Under the pieces are notes generated by a model. That model saw only the letters and a program-made list of their open reading frames with translations. It had not been told where the DNA came from and did not search any database. From contig NC_053048.1 of NCBI RefSeq assembly GCF_003473485.1, forward strand, positions 52,945,755-53,009,754: a stretch of DNA of 64,000 nucleotides. The letters are read 5' to 3'. The DNA is from Medicago truncatula (lineage: Eukaryota; Streptophyta; Magnoliopsida; Fabales; Fabaceae). Shown piece after piece: positions 22,067 through 34,166 of the stretch (its first letter is position 1; each line of letters begins with the position of its first letter). Position numbers and translations under genes: made by a program.

Positions 22067-24749
22067 CACAAAACAAACGACATTCATTCATTCAAATTGA
22101 TAGAGTACATCGATACAATACGAATCGTTAAAAACAAAAAGGATGAATCTGTAAACAAACTCACATCAAGCATAAAACAGCAAAGTACATAAGCCTACAA
22201 ATATGACTATATTAAAATCTCCGGAATAGTCATGCCTCCGGATCTGCAACGTTGACGACGCCAAAGTCATTGATTGGATCTGCACTTGATCGAAGCTGAT
22301 ATGACAATATCTGAACTGAACAAACACCTAAGCAAGAGGGAAAAGACAACGCCGCACAAAGACGACAAACAAAACAATGTCGCACTAACACGACGAAATC
22401 ACGGAAGAAAAACCTAATTCGATGTGAAAATCACATATTTAAATAAAAGGGAAGGAGAAAACGATGTAGAGGGGTGATATGGGGTCAAAGTTCACCCGAA
22501 ACCACCCCTCTTTCGTGGATGAAGACGAGGTTGACCATATATATATATATAACTCAAATTCAATTCTTGAATAGAATTCTTGAATAGAATGATATTTTGT
22601 CCGATTATACTTATATCACACACTCGAAATCTAAATTAATAATTTAACATTTTGTCAAAATAATTAATAATAGTAAATGTGATGGTTATTTCTAGAAAAA
22701 AATAATAGTAATAATTATGTAAAAGAATAATATAGTAATATTCTAAGCTTTATTAGGTAACCCTATAAATATCCAAAATATTATTTTTAATCATACAAAA
22801 TAAAATCACATTTTTTTAGAGAAAATAAAATCACACTTCTTAATCTCCATATCATTTTCTTTTGGTTTTATAGGGACCAAAAATGCTTACAATTTTTTTT
22901 TTTTACTTTGGCTAAAATGTTGATGAAAAAATCTACAAGGACTAAAAATGATGACCTAAATTTTACAAGTGCTAAAATTTTACAGGTGCTAAAAAGCAAG
23001 GTTTTGTTAGTAAGGACTACAAACAAAATTATATATATTTATTGTGTTATATATGTAAGAGTGTTTAAATAATAAAATTTTCACTTATTTATCTTAAAGG
23101 TAAAATTTAACAACTATATTACTTAAAAAAATATTCATAATAGAGTGTCGCGATTAGTACATTTAAAGAAGATAAATATGAATATTTTTGTAAACACTCC
23201 TTTATCCGAAATTGTTTTCTACCTTAACTTGAAGTATTGCCCATAACAATAAAAAGTCTATTGATTAAATATGTTACGTTCATCATGTTGGTGAGTGTTG
23301 CATGGTTATTAAAACATATGGCTAACATAATTTTTTTGAATCAATAGGATTGACTCGTTAAAACGACACTTTAAAAAACATCATCCATAATGCTAATTTT
23401 TTTTTTCATAAAATTTTATGTTGCTTTTTAAAAAAATATATCTATATTAATTAATATTTAGTATTATATTATATACTTTATTTATTTGGTGGGACCATAA
23501 AATCCATTGCGTGTTTAGTAACACCAAGTGGCTCCCTGTATGGTGGAACAAGTGTCAGCATGATGCTGTAGAAAGGTCTTAATAGAACGCCACATGGCGA
23601 TTAGTGTACCTTCATTGCACCAACTATGCCTAAACTCATGGTCGTTTTTTCTGGTTTTTGTTAGTTGATCCAAATGTGAAACGCGTTCAAATTAATTAAG
23701 CTCATCATCGTACACTTAGCACCATGATTTAGGATAACAAAATTATTATATGCAGTAAAGTGTAACTTAATCTACTACTATCTTAGTGTGGATAATGTTT
23801 GGGAACCGTTTCCACTAAACCGACCATTTTAAACATTTTGTTATCCGGGTAGTTATCTTTTTCTTCTAATATGAAAAGTCTACTATTTTTGCCTTTTTGA
23901 TTGAGATTGTTGAGTTTAGGTTGGACCAACAGAATAACTGTAATTGGCTTAATAGAAAGAAGATAATTTAGAGACTATTTGTAGCAAAAGAAATTGACTG
24001 TTTGGCAATTTTATTCTTTGAGAATATTCCGCGGTCTTTATCATTTTTTATTGATTTTTTTTTATAATTCGTTTTTAATTTTATTGATTTGCTTTCCTTA
24101 TTTATTTTAATTGTATTACTCCTTTAGTCTTCTTCTTTTATGGTTATAACTGCTTGGATCTTCAACAATAGTGAATATTTTATTTCCAAAGAATTTTCAC
24201 GAAATTTTCTTCTTTTATTTTTTTTCTCTTTGTTTTAGGCTTCATGGTCTCGCTATCATATCCTTCTATGATAAATAATCAGAAAGTTTTTTTTTTTTTT
24301 TTTATATAAACAAAGTCATAGGAGTGATTGAGGGAAACTAAAACAATTTTTTCTTTTGAATAAAACTAAAAATAAATTATCTGCCCCCTTTATAATATGA
24401 TGATGTTGATGATGATGATAACTTTTATTTTTGTGAAGGTATGCGATATAGTAGTATATACATTATTAATACACATAAGTGGGGTACAATACAAACTTTT
24501 TTCTTTTTACTTTGACCGGTAAAATTTTCTAGAAATTTCAAAAATGAAGCTAAAAATTATTTTAAAGTATTTAAAATGGTAATAGTCATAAGACCTAGTT
24601 CAATTGACAATGTTAGTATTGGTAAACTGAACAATTTTATTCAAATTCGAATTAAAACCTCATAGTTGCATGTTTGCTACTTCGTCTACGGATAAAATAA
24701 ATCTACACCTTTTTATTTCTTCAAATTATACCCTTAATTTAATCTCCCT
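21941..24749. other. Intergenic; unrecognised GC-richer block at about 22080-22530
   Basis: Most is AT-rich and empty. The block 22080-22530 is different: less AT-rich, with repeated GACGAC/GACGCC and ACGACGAA motifs, resembling an untranslated leader or the end of a retroelement on the minus strand. No frame of useful length is present. A decayed SINE-like head is at about 24596. Confidence 0.45.
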
Positions 24750-25190
24750 AAAACTTATGGTTATATCTCTTGGAGTTTTATAAGAATTGCCTCCCTGAAT
24801 TGAAGCTTCCTAATCAGTTGATAACTCTTATTATGGATTGTATCAAGTCAATAAAAATCTATTGTGGGAAGTGGCAAGTGACATCAATAGTAGTAGAGGT
24901 ATATATAGGACAAGGAGACCCTCAATCTCTCTACATTTTTGTTATTTGCATGGACAAACATTCACACATGACAACCGATGTATAGTCAATAACGGTGATT
25001 GGAAACCAATGCTTTGTAGAAATGGCCCTCACTCCTCACATTTCTCACATTATGTTTGAAGACAAATTATTCTTCTTTTTGCTGAAGCTAGCACCACCCG
25101 TATGAGTTAAATCATCCACATTATACAATACTTTTATAATATTAAGGGATACAACTCTTCCAAAGAAAATATAATTCTTGTACAAGTTTG
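24750..25190 (+). pseudogene. LINE reverse transcriptase fragment (palm region)
   Basis: Plus-strand translation gives NCLPELKLPNQLITLIMDC, then GQGDPQSLYIFVICMDKHSH, which corresponds to motif B of LINE reverse transcriptases (family: RQGDPLSPYLF). After a frame change HIMFEDKLFFF aligns with the region of the catalytic F/Y-A-D-D box, here altered, followed by LLFAEAS in another frame. Further downstream YFYNIKGYNSSKEN fits the segment after the palm. At least two frameshifts and several stops; clearly dead. Confidence 0.65.
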
Positions 25191-25295
25191 AATCCGCAAT
25201 CCAATGATAACATTCCACCAGCATGATAAATTGTAGACAAAAACATTCATTCTATGTGAAATAGTAAAAACTGAAAGAAGATTAATTGATAATAA

Positions 25296-27976
25296 TCACA
25301 CACTAACAAGACTCTTGCCAAGAATTATATCATCGGTTGAGAAATCAGCCTCTTTGCGGAAAGTTCCTCTACCAAAGTCGAGGTTATACGAATCTGTAAG
25401 ACCTTCTACAAGCCCGTAGTCAGGTTCTAACCCAAGCACACTTTTTGCCTTCTCCACTGATGCAAAGAAATGCTGCACAAAAATTTTAATAAAACATATC
25501 AATGTTTATCATAATTTCACTGATGAAAGAAGAAAAAATTCATACATTTTCTTATGTTGATTTTTCTATGTAGAAGGGGTGTCTAAAACAATATCACCAA
25601 TGTTTTAATATTGGTTTGTTTTAATTTTGCTGTTATTTCACCTGATCACGAAATGGAAATGACTTCTTTTTTCCAAAATCAAAGTCTTTAGGGTTGTAGT
25701 GAATGATCTCTGGCTCAGGGAACCCACCAGCCTGAAATGACCAAATAAACCAAAACGATTTAGTAAAAGAAAAAAAAAAACACTTCCTTCATTGTCAAAA
25801 TATAAGACAGAAATTTTTAACTTTGCACTATTTTCTACTTGTAACCATAAATATGATATTGATATGGCATGCATGCATTGCTTACCTTAGCACATGCTCT
25901 TGCTAATCCATCAAATGTGACATATTTGTCTCCTGAGATGTTGAATATCTGCTTGCTGGCCTTTTCATTTCCAAGAACCTTCAAAAATGCTGTCGCCAAA
26001 TCCTATCACAATTTAACCATAATGCATAAACTTGCGTACTGTCATGTTAATCTTCAAAAGCAACCTAGAAGGCAAGCATTTACAAAGTTCCTAGTGATAA
26101 AAAAGTGATCAATGCATCTGAAGCATGGCCAAAGAGAACCGCTTCAAAATCAGCAGTAACATGAGGACTGTCTACCACTTGTAAACACTTTTTCAGATCA
26201 TATCTCATCCAATGAAGGACTTCTCAACATGTACAATCTTTCTCATTCCAAGTCTTCAAATCACAAAATTGAACATACTATATGATCTGCTAAAGAACTT
26301 CAACATCTAAAGGTTCATTTAATTCATACCTTAACATGGCCAAGTTGTGTTATCTGTATTCCTGAGCCGGGAATAGGAATTGGGCGACCGGCTTTCAATC
26401 TGTGGAAAAACCACTCTTCAACAGGGTTGTAATTCAAGGGGCCATAGATATAAACTGGCCTTATAGAAGTCCAATTAACATCCTTTGATTGCAGCAAACT
26501 TTCTGTTTCAAGCTTTCCCTTGTGCCTGCTCTTAGGGTCAACTGCATCAATCTATCAACGAGAACCAGAGTTAAAATATAAACAAAACTAATAAAGGTGA
26601 CAGAATTCTAGAAAGAAACATTTATAAAAGTGACATAATTATAGTAAAACAAAATATAATATGGATCACTACATGCGTCAAACAACTGCATCATGGCAAG
26701 ACACAACATATTTCTAAAATAATAAAGTGTAAACTGACCTCGGCGTGAGGTAATAAATCAGACTTGAGATAGACACCAGCAGAAGAGCAGTAAATGAACC
26801 TGACATTTAGAACCAACATTTAATTATAAACAAAATGGAGCGTATAAAATCTTTACAATGACAGTGCATAGATCAAGTATATCCTAAAAATTTGTGTAAT
26901 CAAAGTCATTCTTAAACATAATTAACTAATCACTTGTTAATGAATAGACCAATGACAATTGCATTTATATTTGAAATAGACTTTTATAATACATCAGAAA
27001 AACTATTGCTACTGCTTACTGTTCAAGATTAGGCAGAGCATCCAATATGGGCTCAACTTCTTCTGCCTCTCGTCCTGTAACATATGCCAAATAAAATCAT
27101 TAAATTTGAAGAGAGATACATATCATGAAAAATCACAATTCTTAATATGAATAGTAAGAAATGGTATTCAGCACAGAAGGTGTGAAAGTTAAGAATCTAA
27201 ATACCATTAATGTCATAAACAACATCAAATCCTTCTGCTGAGAGACTAGATTTTACAAAATCATAGTCTTTCCTGTCTCCTTTCAAATGCAAGATCTATG
27301 AAATAAAAATAAGTTACATTACATTACAAAAATAGTGAATGAAACAGCTTTGATGTTTACATTTACAATTAACATACCTTGGAAGAAAAATCAGCAAAGT
27401 CAGTGTCTGATTCACCTGGCAATTGTTGAGTGATAGGTGCTTTTCCTCTTGTGAATAAAGTTACCTACCAAATTTACAAGTTATTTTCCTAAACCTTAAT
27501 TCAAAAATATATTATTTCCGGTTAGAGTCAAATAATGAGTAATAATAAAATCATATATACCTGGTGGCCTTCTTTGACAAGTTGCCTTGACAAAAACACA
27601 CCAATGAATCTAGTACCTCCCATTATGAGGATTTTCTTGGTGCTTGATGCTGAGACAATTAAAGAACCTTTTGGCTGCCATGTTTTTCTTTTCAACTGTA
27701 ACCAAAATTATTTCGAGAGTATATATAGTCTAGTCAGCTCAACTCAACAAGACAAATTAAAATACAAGTATTGATCAAGCAACGTCGTCTATGTAGCATC
27801 AACATTGTGATTGCAATGCATGAAATGAAAGTGATTATGATGTGTAAATAGAGAGAATGAAAAGAGTGTAGAACCTGAATATGAGTTTGAAGTCTTGCTC
27901 CATTGAAATCAGAAAGAGAAGAAGCTAAAGGAGGGAAAGATAGTTGATTCTGTTGGAGTGCCACCAATCTTGCCAT
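25296..27976 (-). CDS. CSP41B: Chloroplast stem-loop binding protein of 41 kDa, b type
   Basis: Ten exons on the minus strand: 27976-27875, 27695-27561, 27464-27378, 27295-27205, 27074-27020, 26799-26739, 26551-26330, 26002-25886, 25731-25642 and 25472-25296. They join into 378 residues, the length I recall for Arabidopsis CSP41b (At1g09340). It is a plastid RNA-binding protein of the atypical short-chain dehydrogenase fold that stabilises plastid transcripts and rRNA and is found in very large complexes with CSP41a. The first 50 residues or so are Ser-rich and lack acidic character early on, as in a transit peptide. The nucleotide-fold glycine motif GGTRFIG is at 60-66, and IYCSSAGVYLKSD and NWTSIRPVYIYGP are family signatures. 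All junctions are GT-AG. I see no damage. Confidence 0.96.
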
Positions 27977-28844
27977 GTTTGGTTGTGAGGTGTGTATAGG
28001 ATGAAATTAATTATGAAGTTTGAAGTGTGTTTCATTTCCTCTTATTATGTTGCGATAAGACTAGGACTTACCTCCACCTCACTTCCCTTCAATTCACAGC
28101 CTTTCATTTCCCTCCATCTTTTAACACCTTTTTTAGAATAATAATAATAATAATAAAATCATTTATTAATTATAAGATAAAGAAAATGCACCATCCATCT
28201 AATGTGAGGAAAATTCATGCTTCAGATTGTAGACCTATAAAATAAGGACATACACACACAAATTAATGGCTAAGATAATGTCACAAGCTAAGACAATATA
28301 CATCGGAAATTTAGAAAGGAAGCGTTGTTAGGCTTTTACTTACAATTTTGGTTCCCATATTTTAAAACCATTAGTTTAAATTCATAAGATTTTTGTATTT
28401 AAAAATGGTGAAACTAAGTTTTTCATTGGTTTTCTGGTATTACTTTTTAGGGGTGGTTTTCTTGTATTTTGTTGAGCCAGGATCACTCCACAATATCATG
28501 TTTTATCCAACGTCATTTACAATATGTCAAATGACCTATTTTATGCACAAAAATCTGATGGAGAGGCCAAAACTGATTGATTCTAAAATGAAAGGATCAA
28601 TTTCGTGAAAGGAATCAAGTATTTGATTTTTACAACTTTTTATAACATAATTTTTAAGCTTTAGATAAAAGGTTAAATTAAATGTTCTTCTTTTCGTAGT
28701 TTTGCATATGTGTTATTTTTACACTCATTTTCCTTTTTTATTTGTCTCTCACTTCATCAACCATGTGTGGTACTGGTAGTGTGAAAAAAGAAGGGAAAAT
28801 CAGTCACGTTTTAATGTGTGCATTGTTATGTTGATCAACAATGG
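27977..28844. other. Upstream region of CSP41B
   Basis: AT-rich with an (AAT)n run at 28136-28156. No separate gene is supported; small open frames here are not convincing. Confidence 0.5.
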
Positions 28845-28982
28845 TGTTTGAAAGAGAGGAATCGAATGACAAAGTAAATTAGTCTCCCAAAACCTTAATA
28901 ATTTCTCAAAGATGTTGTAGTGCACTTTTCTTCTCTCCGATTCCAGGTGAATAAACTCTTCTTTTTCTCATCTTCGCTTCTG
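28845..28982 (+). pseudogene. Decayed duplicate of the AP3M proximal promoter and exon 1
   Basis: The sequence from CAATGGTGT through TCGAATGA.AAAGT to the ATG and TTTTCTTCTCTCCGATTCC parallels 34104-34230, which holds the AP3M promoter, exon 1 and start of intron 1. In this copy the third codon is TAG (28918-28920) and the Gly codon at the splice site is changed, although GTGA still follows. No exon 2 copy is seen nearby, so only the 5' end was duplicated. Confidence 0.7.
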
Positions 28983-30020
28983 ATAACCGGCAAAATAGTT
29001 GGTTATCACGTTGCATTTAACTTCCATAATGAACACGAAATTGAGTGATTACATTGTCTAAGACATTTGATCGGTGTCTATTTAGGATTTTATAGTTTTT
29101 TGTGTTAATTAGTCATTTAAACTAGTAATGTTTGTTGTGGATGTTTGATGATACAAGTTGAGGAACGATACAGAAGATATGAGAAGCTACATCGTAGATT
29201 AGGATTGCTTCGCTAAAGATTTGGAAAGATGCAGCTCCCTGGATCACTAGTCGGGTCGTACAACTAGTACAAACCCATGAGACCACTTCTGACCATTGCT
29301 TAAGGAGTAAGAATTATGAGTTCTCACTTCATCTTCTCTTCTCCATAGATGAGCATGAGTGCTAGTTCTTAGGGTATTAGAGTTAGATAACTTGGTGATG
29401 CTTTTAGTTCACCACTCTTGTTCAAGGATTGTAACCTTGTACTAATTCTATTTAATCTATCAATTTAGCTTTTCATGTTTTTATTTATGTTTTCCTTCAC
29501 CCTCATCTCTGAGGTTCAACTCACTATAAGCTAAACCCCTTCTTGTGGTTTAGACATGGTGAGGTTACGATACTCTTTACTTGTGATATATAAAGCTATA
29601 ACTTCGTGCTTCTTTCAAACAAACTGATTTAATGCAAAATCTTTAGAAGTAAAAATTGATCTCTTTTAGTTCAAATGTTATAGTTCCCAGAGACCAAAAG
29701 GGTATAGGAATGGAACATGTTTGTTTGATATGAATTTGTCTCTATGAATCAAAAGGTGAAGGGATCAACATAGACTAATTTTCACGAGTATTAGATCTTG
29801 GAAGAGCCTGGAAGCGTTGAGATCTAACCAGGACTCTTGTCATATGCCAAAGGCTAATAATAATAACATTTCAGTGGGAAATGCTAAAATCTTAACCCAG
29901 CAACGTTGTGTGTTGAGTTTTGCGTGACTGTACACCGAAAGGTATATGTCTTCACGGGATTAACACAAAGGCTGAGTATACAACACTTCCAGTGACAACT
30001 AGGTTGCTAGGAAGCCATAG
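28983..30020. other. Unrecognised sequence; no gene seen
   Basis: Between 29150 and 29990 the base composition is more even than in the flanks, but all frames are closed by stops and no element ends were found. It may be a decayed retroelement interior. Confidence 0.4.
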
Positions 30021-30032
30021 AAAATTATAACT

Positions 30033-30177
30033 TTTTTTTTTGGTAGATAGAAGAGATGACAAAGTCTTCATAAACTAACACACACAAAGTGGAGGTACCG
30101 GGGTTCGAACCCTGATCATGACGTCCGGTTTAACAATTTTGGCATTTTTGCCAATTGAGCTAGGACTTATGAAACAT
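30033..30177 (-). mobile_element. tRNA-derived SINE with 12-bp TSD
   Basis: On the minus strand it starts with a box A-like TAGCTCAATTGGC, has a box B-like GGGTTCGAACCCCGG, and ends in a run of A (the T run at 30032-30041). Flanks AAAATTATAACT (30021-30032) and AAAGTTATAACT (30178-30189) match at 11 of 12. Same family as 19406-19592. Confidence 0.8.
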
Positions 30178-30179
30178 AA

Positions 30180-30514
30180 AGTTATAACTCTGTAAATCGT
30201 AGTAAAGCTTTGAGAATTTCTAAATCTATTAAATTGTTTTCCCAACCTTTAACGTATACATTTACTATTGTGACAAATGAATCGTTTTATTTTCTTGCAA
30301 ACAAGTTTTCTACGGGGAAGCTATAGCTCCCCAATCCATGCAAGATCCATATCTTTTTACATTATAACTTGGATAGTGTGTATACTTTGCATCAAGTATT
30401 TCCATCTTAAAATACCACCAGATCCAATTCTCAATTTCCATTATCATTCGTTTTAATTTAATCGACGTTTTCACTTTGCGTATAATTTTCAACATTTATA
30501 TAAAAAAAAATTGT
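30180..30514. other. Short AT-rich spacer; no gene seen
   Basis: No supported feature. Confidence 0.5.
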
Positions 30515-31966
30515 GGGTTAATTATGTTTTAGGTCCCTATAAATAGGCGTGTTTTCAACATTAGCCCCTACTTAAATTTTATTAAATTTTTGGTCCCCCA
30601 ACATTTTTTTCGTTAGCAAAATAGGTCCTCGCTGTTAATTGTTGCTTATTGAGCAAACATTGAACCACACATGGATGCCACATCTGACTTTTTTTTTGGT
30701 TAAATATGTTTTTAGTCCCTGTAAAATTGAGGCATTTTAAGTTTAGTGCTTACTTAATTTTAATAGTTGTTTTAGTCCTTACAAAAATACTATGCACTCA
30801 ATATTAGTCTCTGCTCAATTCAAATTTGTTCAATTTATGCTTAAACTCTTGTATACTGCCACTAGTTTGCATGAAATGGGAGCATATGGGTTGGTTCGAA
30901 TTAATATGGAATTATTTTTCCACGCTCATTCAATATTTTGCCTCTGGTTAATGATATTAGGTTCTATTCAAATAATCTATGCTGATTCAACATCTTTTGG
31001 TCTAACATAATTTAAAAAAAAATGAATTGCTTATTCTTCGTTATCTCATATGGGTTTCATAATTCTAGGAATTGGTTCTATAAGTGATATTGGGCTCAAC
31101 GAGGCCGTTTTACAAATAATATCTCACGGATTTATTAGTGCTACCCTTTTTTCTTGGCAGAAACTAGTTATGATAAAATGTCTTCTTTATCTTGACGAAA
31201 TGGGCGGAATGACTATCCTAATGTCAAAAATATTAACAATTTTCACTATCTTATCGATGACTTCTCTTGCATTGTGAGGCATGAGTGATTTTGTTGCCGA
31301 ATTGATAGTTTTTTTTTGGAGTAATTACTAGTCAAAAATATCTTTTCATGGTGAAAATACTATCTTAACTAGTTTTAGTAGGTTTTTTAGTCCTTACAAA
31401 AAAAATTACTTCTAATTTTAGTTTCTGCTAAAACAAAGTTTGTTTAATTATTTTTAAACTCTTAAATTTTTGAACGATTTTTTTGAGACAAGTTTAGAAC
31501 ACTATGAAAGGTTCAATTACTAAAAGTAATAAAATCTGGACATATAAATCAAATTTTGAAATAATTTTTTGCGGAGGAACTTTTAGTAATGTTATTAACA
31601 CGTCTACAAAAAAATTGTTAAAAACTTAAGAGTTTAAGCAGAAATTAAACAAATTTGAATTGAACAGAGACTAATACTGAGTGCATATTATTTTTCTAAG
31701 GACTAAAACAACTATTAAAATTAAGTAAGGAATAAACTTAAAATGCCCCAATTTTATATAGACTAAAAACATATTTAACCCAATAAAAAAAAGTCAGATG
31801 TGGCATCCACGTGTGCTTCACCGTTTGTTCAATCAGCAACAATAAACAAGGAGAACCTAGTTTGCTAACCGAAAAAAACGTTGGAGATCAAAATTTTAAT
31901 AAAATTTAAGTAGAGACTAATGTTGGAAACGAACCTATTTATAGAGACCTAAAACATAATTAACCC
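30515..31966. mobile_element. Mutator-like long-inverted-repeat element carrying plastid DNA
   Basis: The left arm (30515 to about 30849) begins GGGTTAATTATGTTTTAGG, and the right end reverse-complements to the same start. The arms stay similar for about 340 bases, sharing AGTCCTTA, TGGATGCCACATCTGAC and GCTTAAACTCTT blocks. Flanking 9-mers AAAAATTGT (30506-30514) and AAAAATAAT (31967-31975) match at 7 of 9, compatible with an eroded 9-bp duplication. The interior holds an ndhD fragment. After it, 31381-31468 repeats part of the left arm in the same direction, and 31470-31625 forms the element's normal centre. No transposase. Confidence 0.65.
30850..31350 (+). pseudogene. ndhD: Nuclear copy of plastid ndhD fragment (NUPT)
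   Basis: Plus-strand translation gives [13 protein letters not shown], then [19 protein letters not shown], then after a stop and frame change [42 protein letters not shown], and finally FVAELIVFF and SQK. These are consecutive segments of NdhD, the ND4-like proton-pumping subunit of the plastid NDH complex. Several stops, small indels and many replacements show it is old and non-functional. About 160 codons of the roughly 500-codon gene are present. Origin from plastid DNA directly, or by way of mitochondrial DNA, cannot be told apart here. Confidence 0.88.
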
Positions 31967-31975
31967 AAAAATAAT

Positions 31976-32228
31976 TTGCGACCCAATTATGTAAACACAA
32001 CTTTTCATATATTATATAATACTTAATTTGACATCGGTGATACAATTACTGATTATTCACCTATCCTATTTCCACATAAGTTTTTCTTGAACCAAATACT
32101 TCTTCATCGTTAGTGTCTGAGCTCCTTCGACAGCCTCCTCTTTTCTTATGATTGTTGAAAATATCTCTCACAAACCTTGTTTGCCTCTAGTTGAGTTATT
32201 TTTAAAAGTAACATCTTTAACTTACATC
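31976..32228. other. Short spacer
   Basis: AT-rich, no feature seen. Confidence 0.5.
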
Positions 32229-32544
32229 TCAATCTCAATTCCATGGAAATGTTTTTACTTTGTTAGCTTCTTTAACATACCTTATCTTCTTCTTGGTCAC
32301 TTTAAACTGTAGTCGATTTAGTAGAAAACACCATAAGCTATTCGAGTGTCGATTGTAAAGAAGTTGTGATTATAAAGGTAAAAGAATCAATCTCAATTCT
32401 ATGGAAATGTTTTTACTTTGTTAGCTTCTTTAACATACCTTATCCTCTTCTTGGTCACTTTAAATTGTAGTCGATTTAGTAGAAAACACCATAAGCTATT
32501 CGAGTGTCGATTGTAAAGAAGTTGTGATTATAAAGGTAAAAGAA
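32229..32544 (+). repeat. Tandem duplication of a 158-bp unit
   Basis: 32229-32386 and 32387-32544 are nearly identical, starting TCAATCTCAATT and ending GGTAAAAGAA, with only a few substitutions seen. No gene is included. Confidence 0.92.
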
Positions 32545-32705
32545 GTTAAAATATATTCATGAAACATAGTGCTTACAACTTAATATACTATTATTTTGGT
32601 TGAAAAAAAAATATTAAAGGAGTATTGATTATCTAAAAATTATTATTATTGTTTTAGTAAATATTTTCATTTGGGTTTTGATTTTATTTTGAAAAACTCA
32701 ATATT

Positions 32706-32875
32706 TTTTGGCATTTGCACCGGTTTCCGATCCATCAAAGGTGAGCGACTAATCCGGCTTATGCGTAGAGGCATGCGCACTGACCAAGTGTTGTTGCCCT
32801 TGGGAATCAAACTCGGTATTCCCCGATACGTCCTTGGAAAGAGCTCCTTGCTACTGGAGCTCAAACAACTTGGTT
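32706..32875 (-). mobile_element. tRNA-derived SINE, 170 bp, with 12-bp TSD
   Basis: Flanked by AAACTCAATATT at 32694-32705 and 32876-32887. On the minus strand it begins AACCAAGTTG, has a box B-like GAGTTTGATTCCC, is GC-richer than the surroundings, and ends with CCAAAAAA. A short open frame on each strand is incidental. Confidence 0.8.
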
Positions 32876-32887
32876 AAACTCAATATT

Positions 32888-34166
32888 ATTTTTTAATATA
32901 CAAAAAAAAAAAGGATAATTGTAAGTTGTTATTAAATTGAAGAAATTTAAAACAATCGAATGCATGGAACCTTAAAAAAATTATGTGATTATTATTAAAA
33001 AAAATATATATATACTTATTGGTTATAACATAGATGCATAATACATAATATAATATGAGTTAAAGTTTGTAATCACTTTGAATTTCTAACATATATATTC
33101 ATTCTCACATGACGTACATAGTACAATAGTCATATTTAATACATAAAGAATGAACAATAATGTTTTTTCTTTCTTTTTTACAAACTATACTAGTGGTGTT
33201 TATTGGAATTGAAATGCACGACTCCAACAATCATATTTAATTCATGAAAATGAGAGAAAACCAATTGTTTATGATTTATCTAATATTCAAAATTGATTTA
33301 ATTTAAATTTAATGATATATTTAATTGTGTTTTTATCTTTTCTTTAATTAATATTTGTAACAAATGAATTTAAATTAGAAGTAAGTTTTATCTCTAATTT
33401 AACAATACTTCATACGTTTTTCTTACCTCATAGCTGAATATTAAATTATGGGAGTCTCTTTTCCTTGAGAGTTAGAGGACTTAAATTGTGTTAAATAAAT
33501 TTTGAATTTTGAACTTATGGAGAGAAAGCTTTAGAGGATAACAAATATGTTCAATAGAGGATTCAAGACTTGGCCTTCATTAAGATTACTTCAAGTGGAT
33601 AAAAGTATTGGTCATAAGAGGGTGAGCTACCAGAGAGGGATGTATGATATTCCATCATAGGATGAAGAATAGTTGAAATATCGTGGAGAGAATCAACCAA
33701 AAATTTCTCTAGCATTATTGCGGTAATGTCTATTATGTTTGAGGATGGATTCCTCTCCATGTCTTCCTCTAGAAATACGTAACGGACAACAAATAACAAG
33801 ACTCGGTGAAAGATCATGCTAAAGAAAGACTTTTTGAAATGCCATTGAAAATTGAGAAGAAATGAAATTAAATATGTTATATTTTCTCTTTATCTCATTT
33901 TATAGTATTTCTAGTATAGATCTACTCAATATATGATCTTTAGTATCTATTTAGTCTTATGAAAAATACCTTATGTAAATAAATAAATTTTTATATTAAC
34001 TCATAAGTTCTAACTTAACAATCCAAACGGATCCTAGTATCAATTAGAATACTTACAAAAGAATAGAGTTTTTTTTGTTGAATTAACTTTTTCTTTTTTG
34101 TTCAATGGTGTGAAGTGATGGAAATAGTTGGAGTCGAATGATAAAGTAATAATTTTTGAGTCAGAG
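32888..34166. other. Intergenic; AP3M promoter at the right end
   Basis: No supported gene. A minus-strand open frame at 33563-33817 has no recognisable motif and sits in unremarkable sequence, so it is not called. The last 60 bases or so are the part duplicated at 28845-28911. Confidence 0.5.

Noticed and set aside
28393-28608. Plus-strand 71-codon hydrophobic frame near CSP41B
   Set aside because: Hydrophobicity follows from T-rich sequence; no family signature and no gene structure around it.
30310-30495. Minus-strand open frame of 61 codons
   Set aside because: Ordinary chance frame in AT-rich spacer with no family features.
32671-32877. Open frames on both strands around 32.7 kb
   Set aside because: They lie exactly within the TSD-flanked SINE; the open state is incidental to its GC-richer sequence.
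33563-33817. Minus-strand open frame of 84 codons upstream of AP3M
   Set aside because: No recognisable motif, no similarity to a known family that I can see, and no promoter or splice context. Length is within chance.
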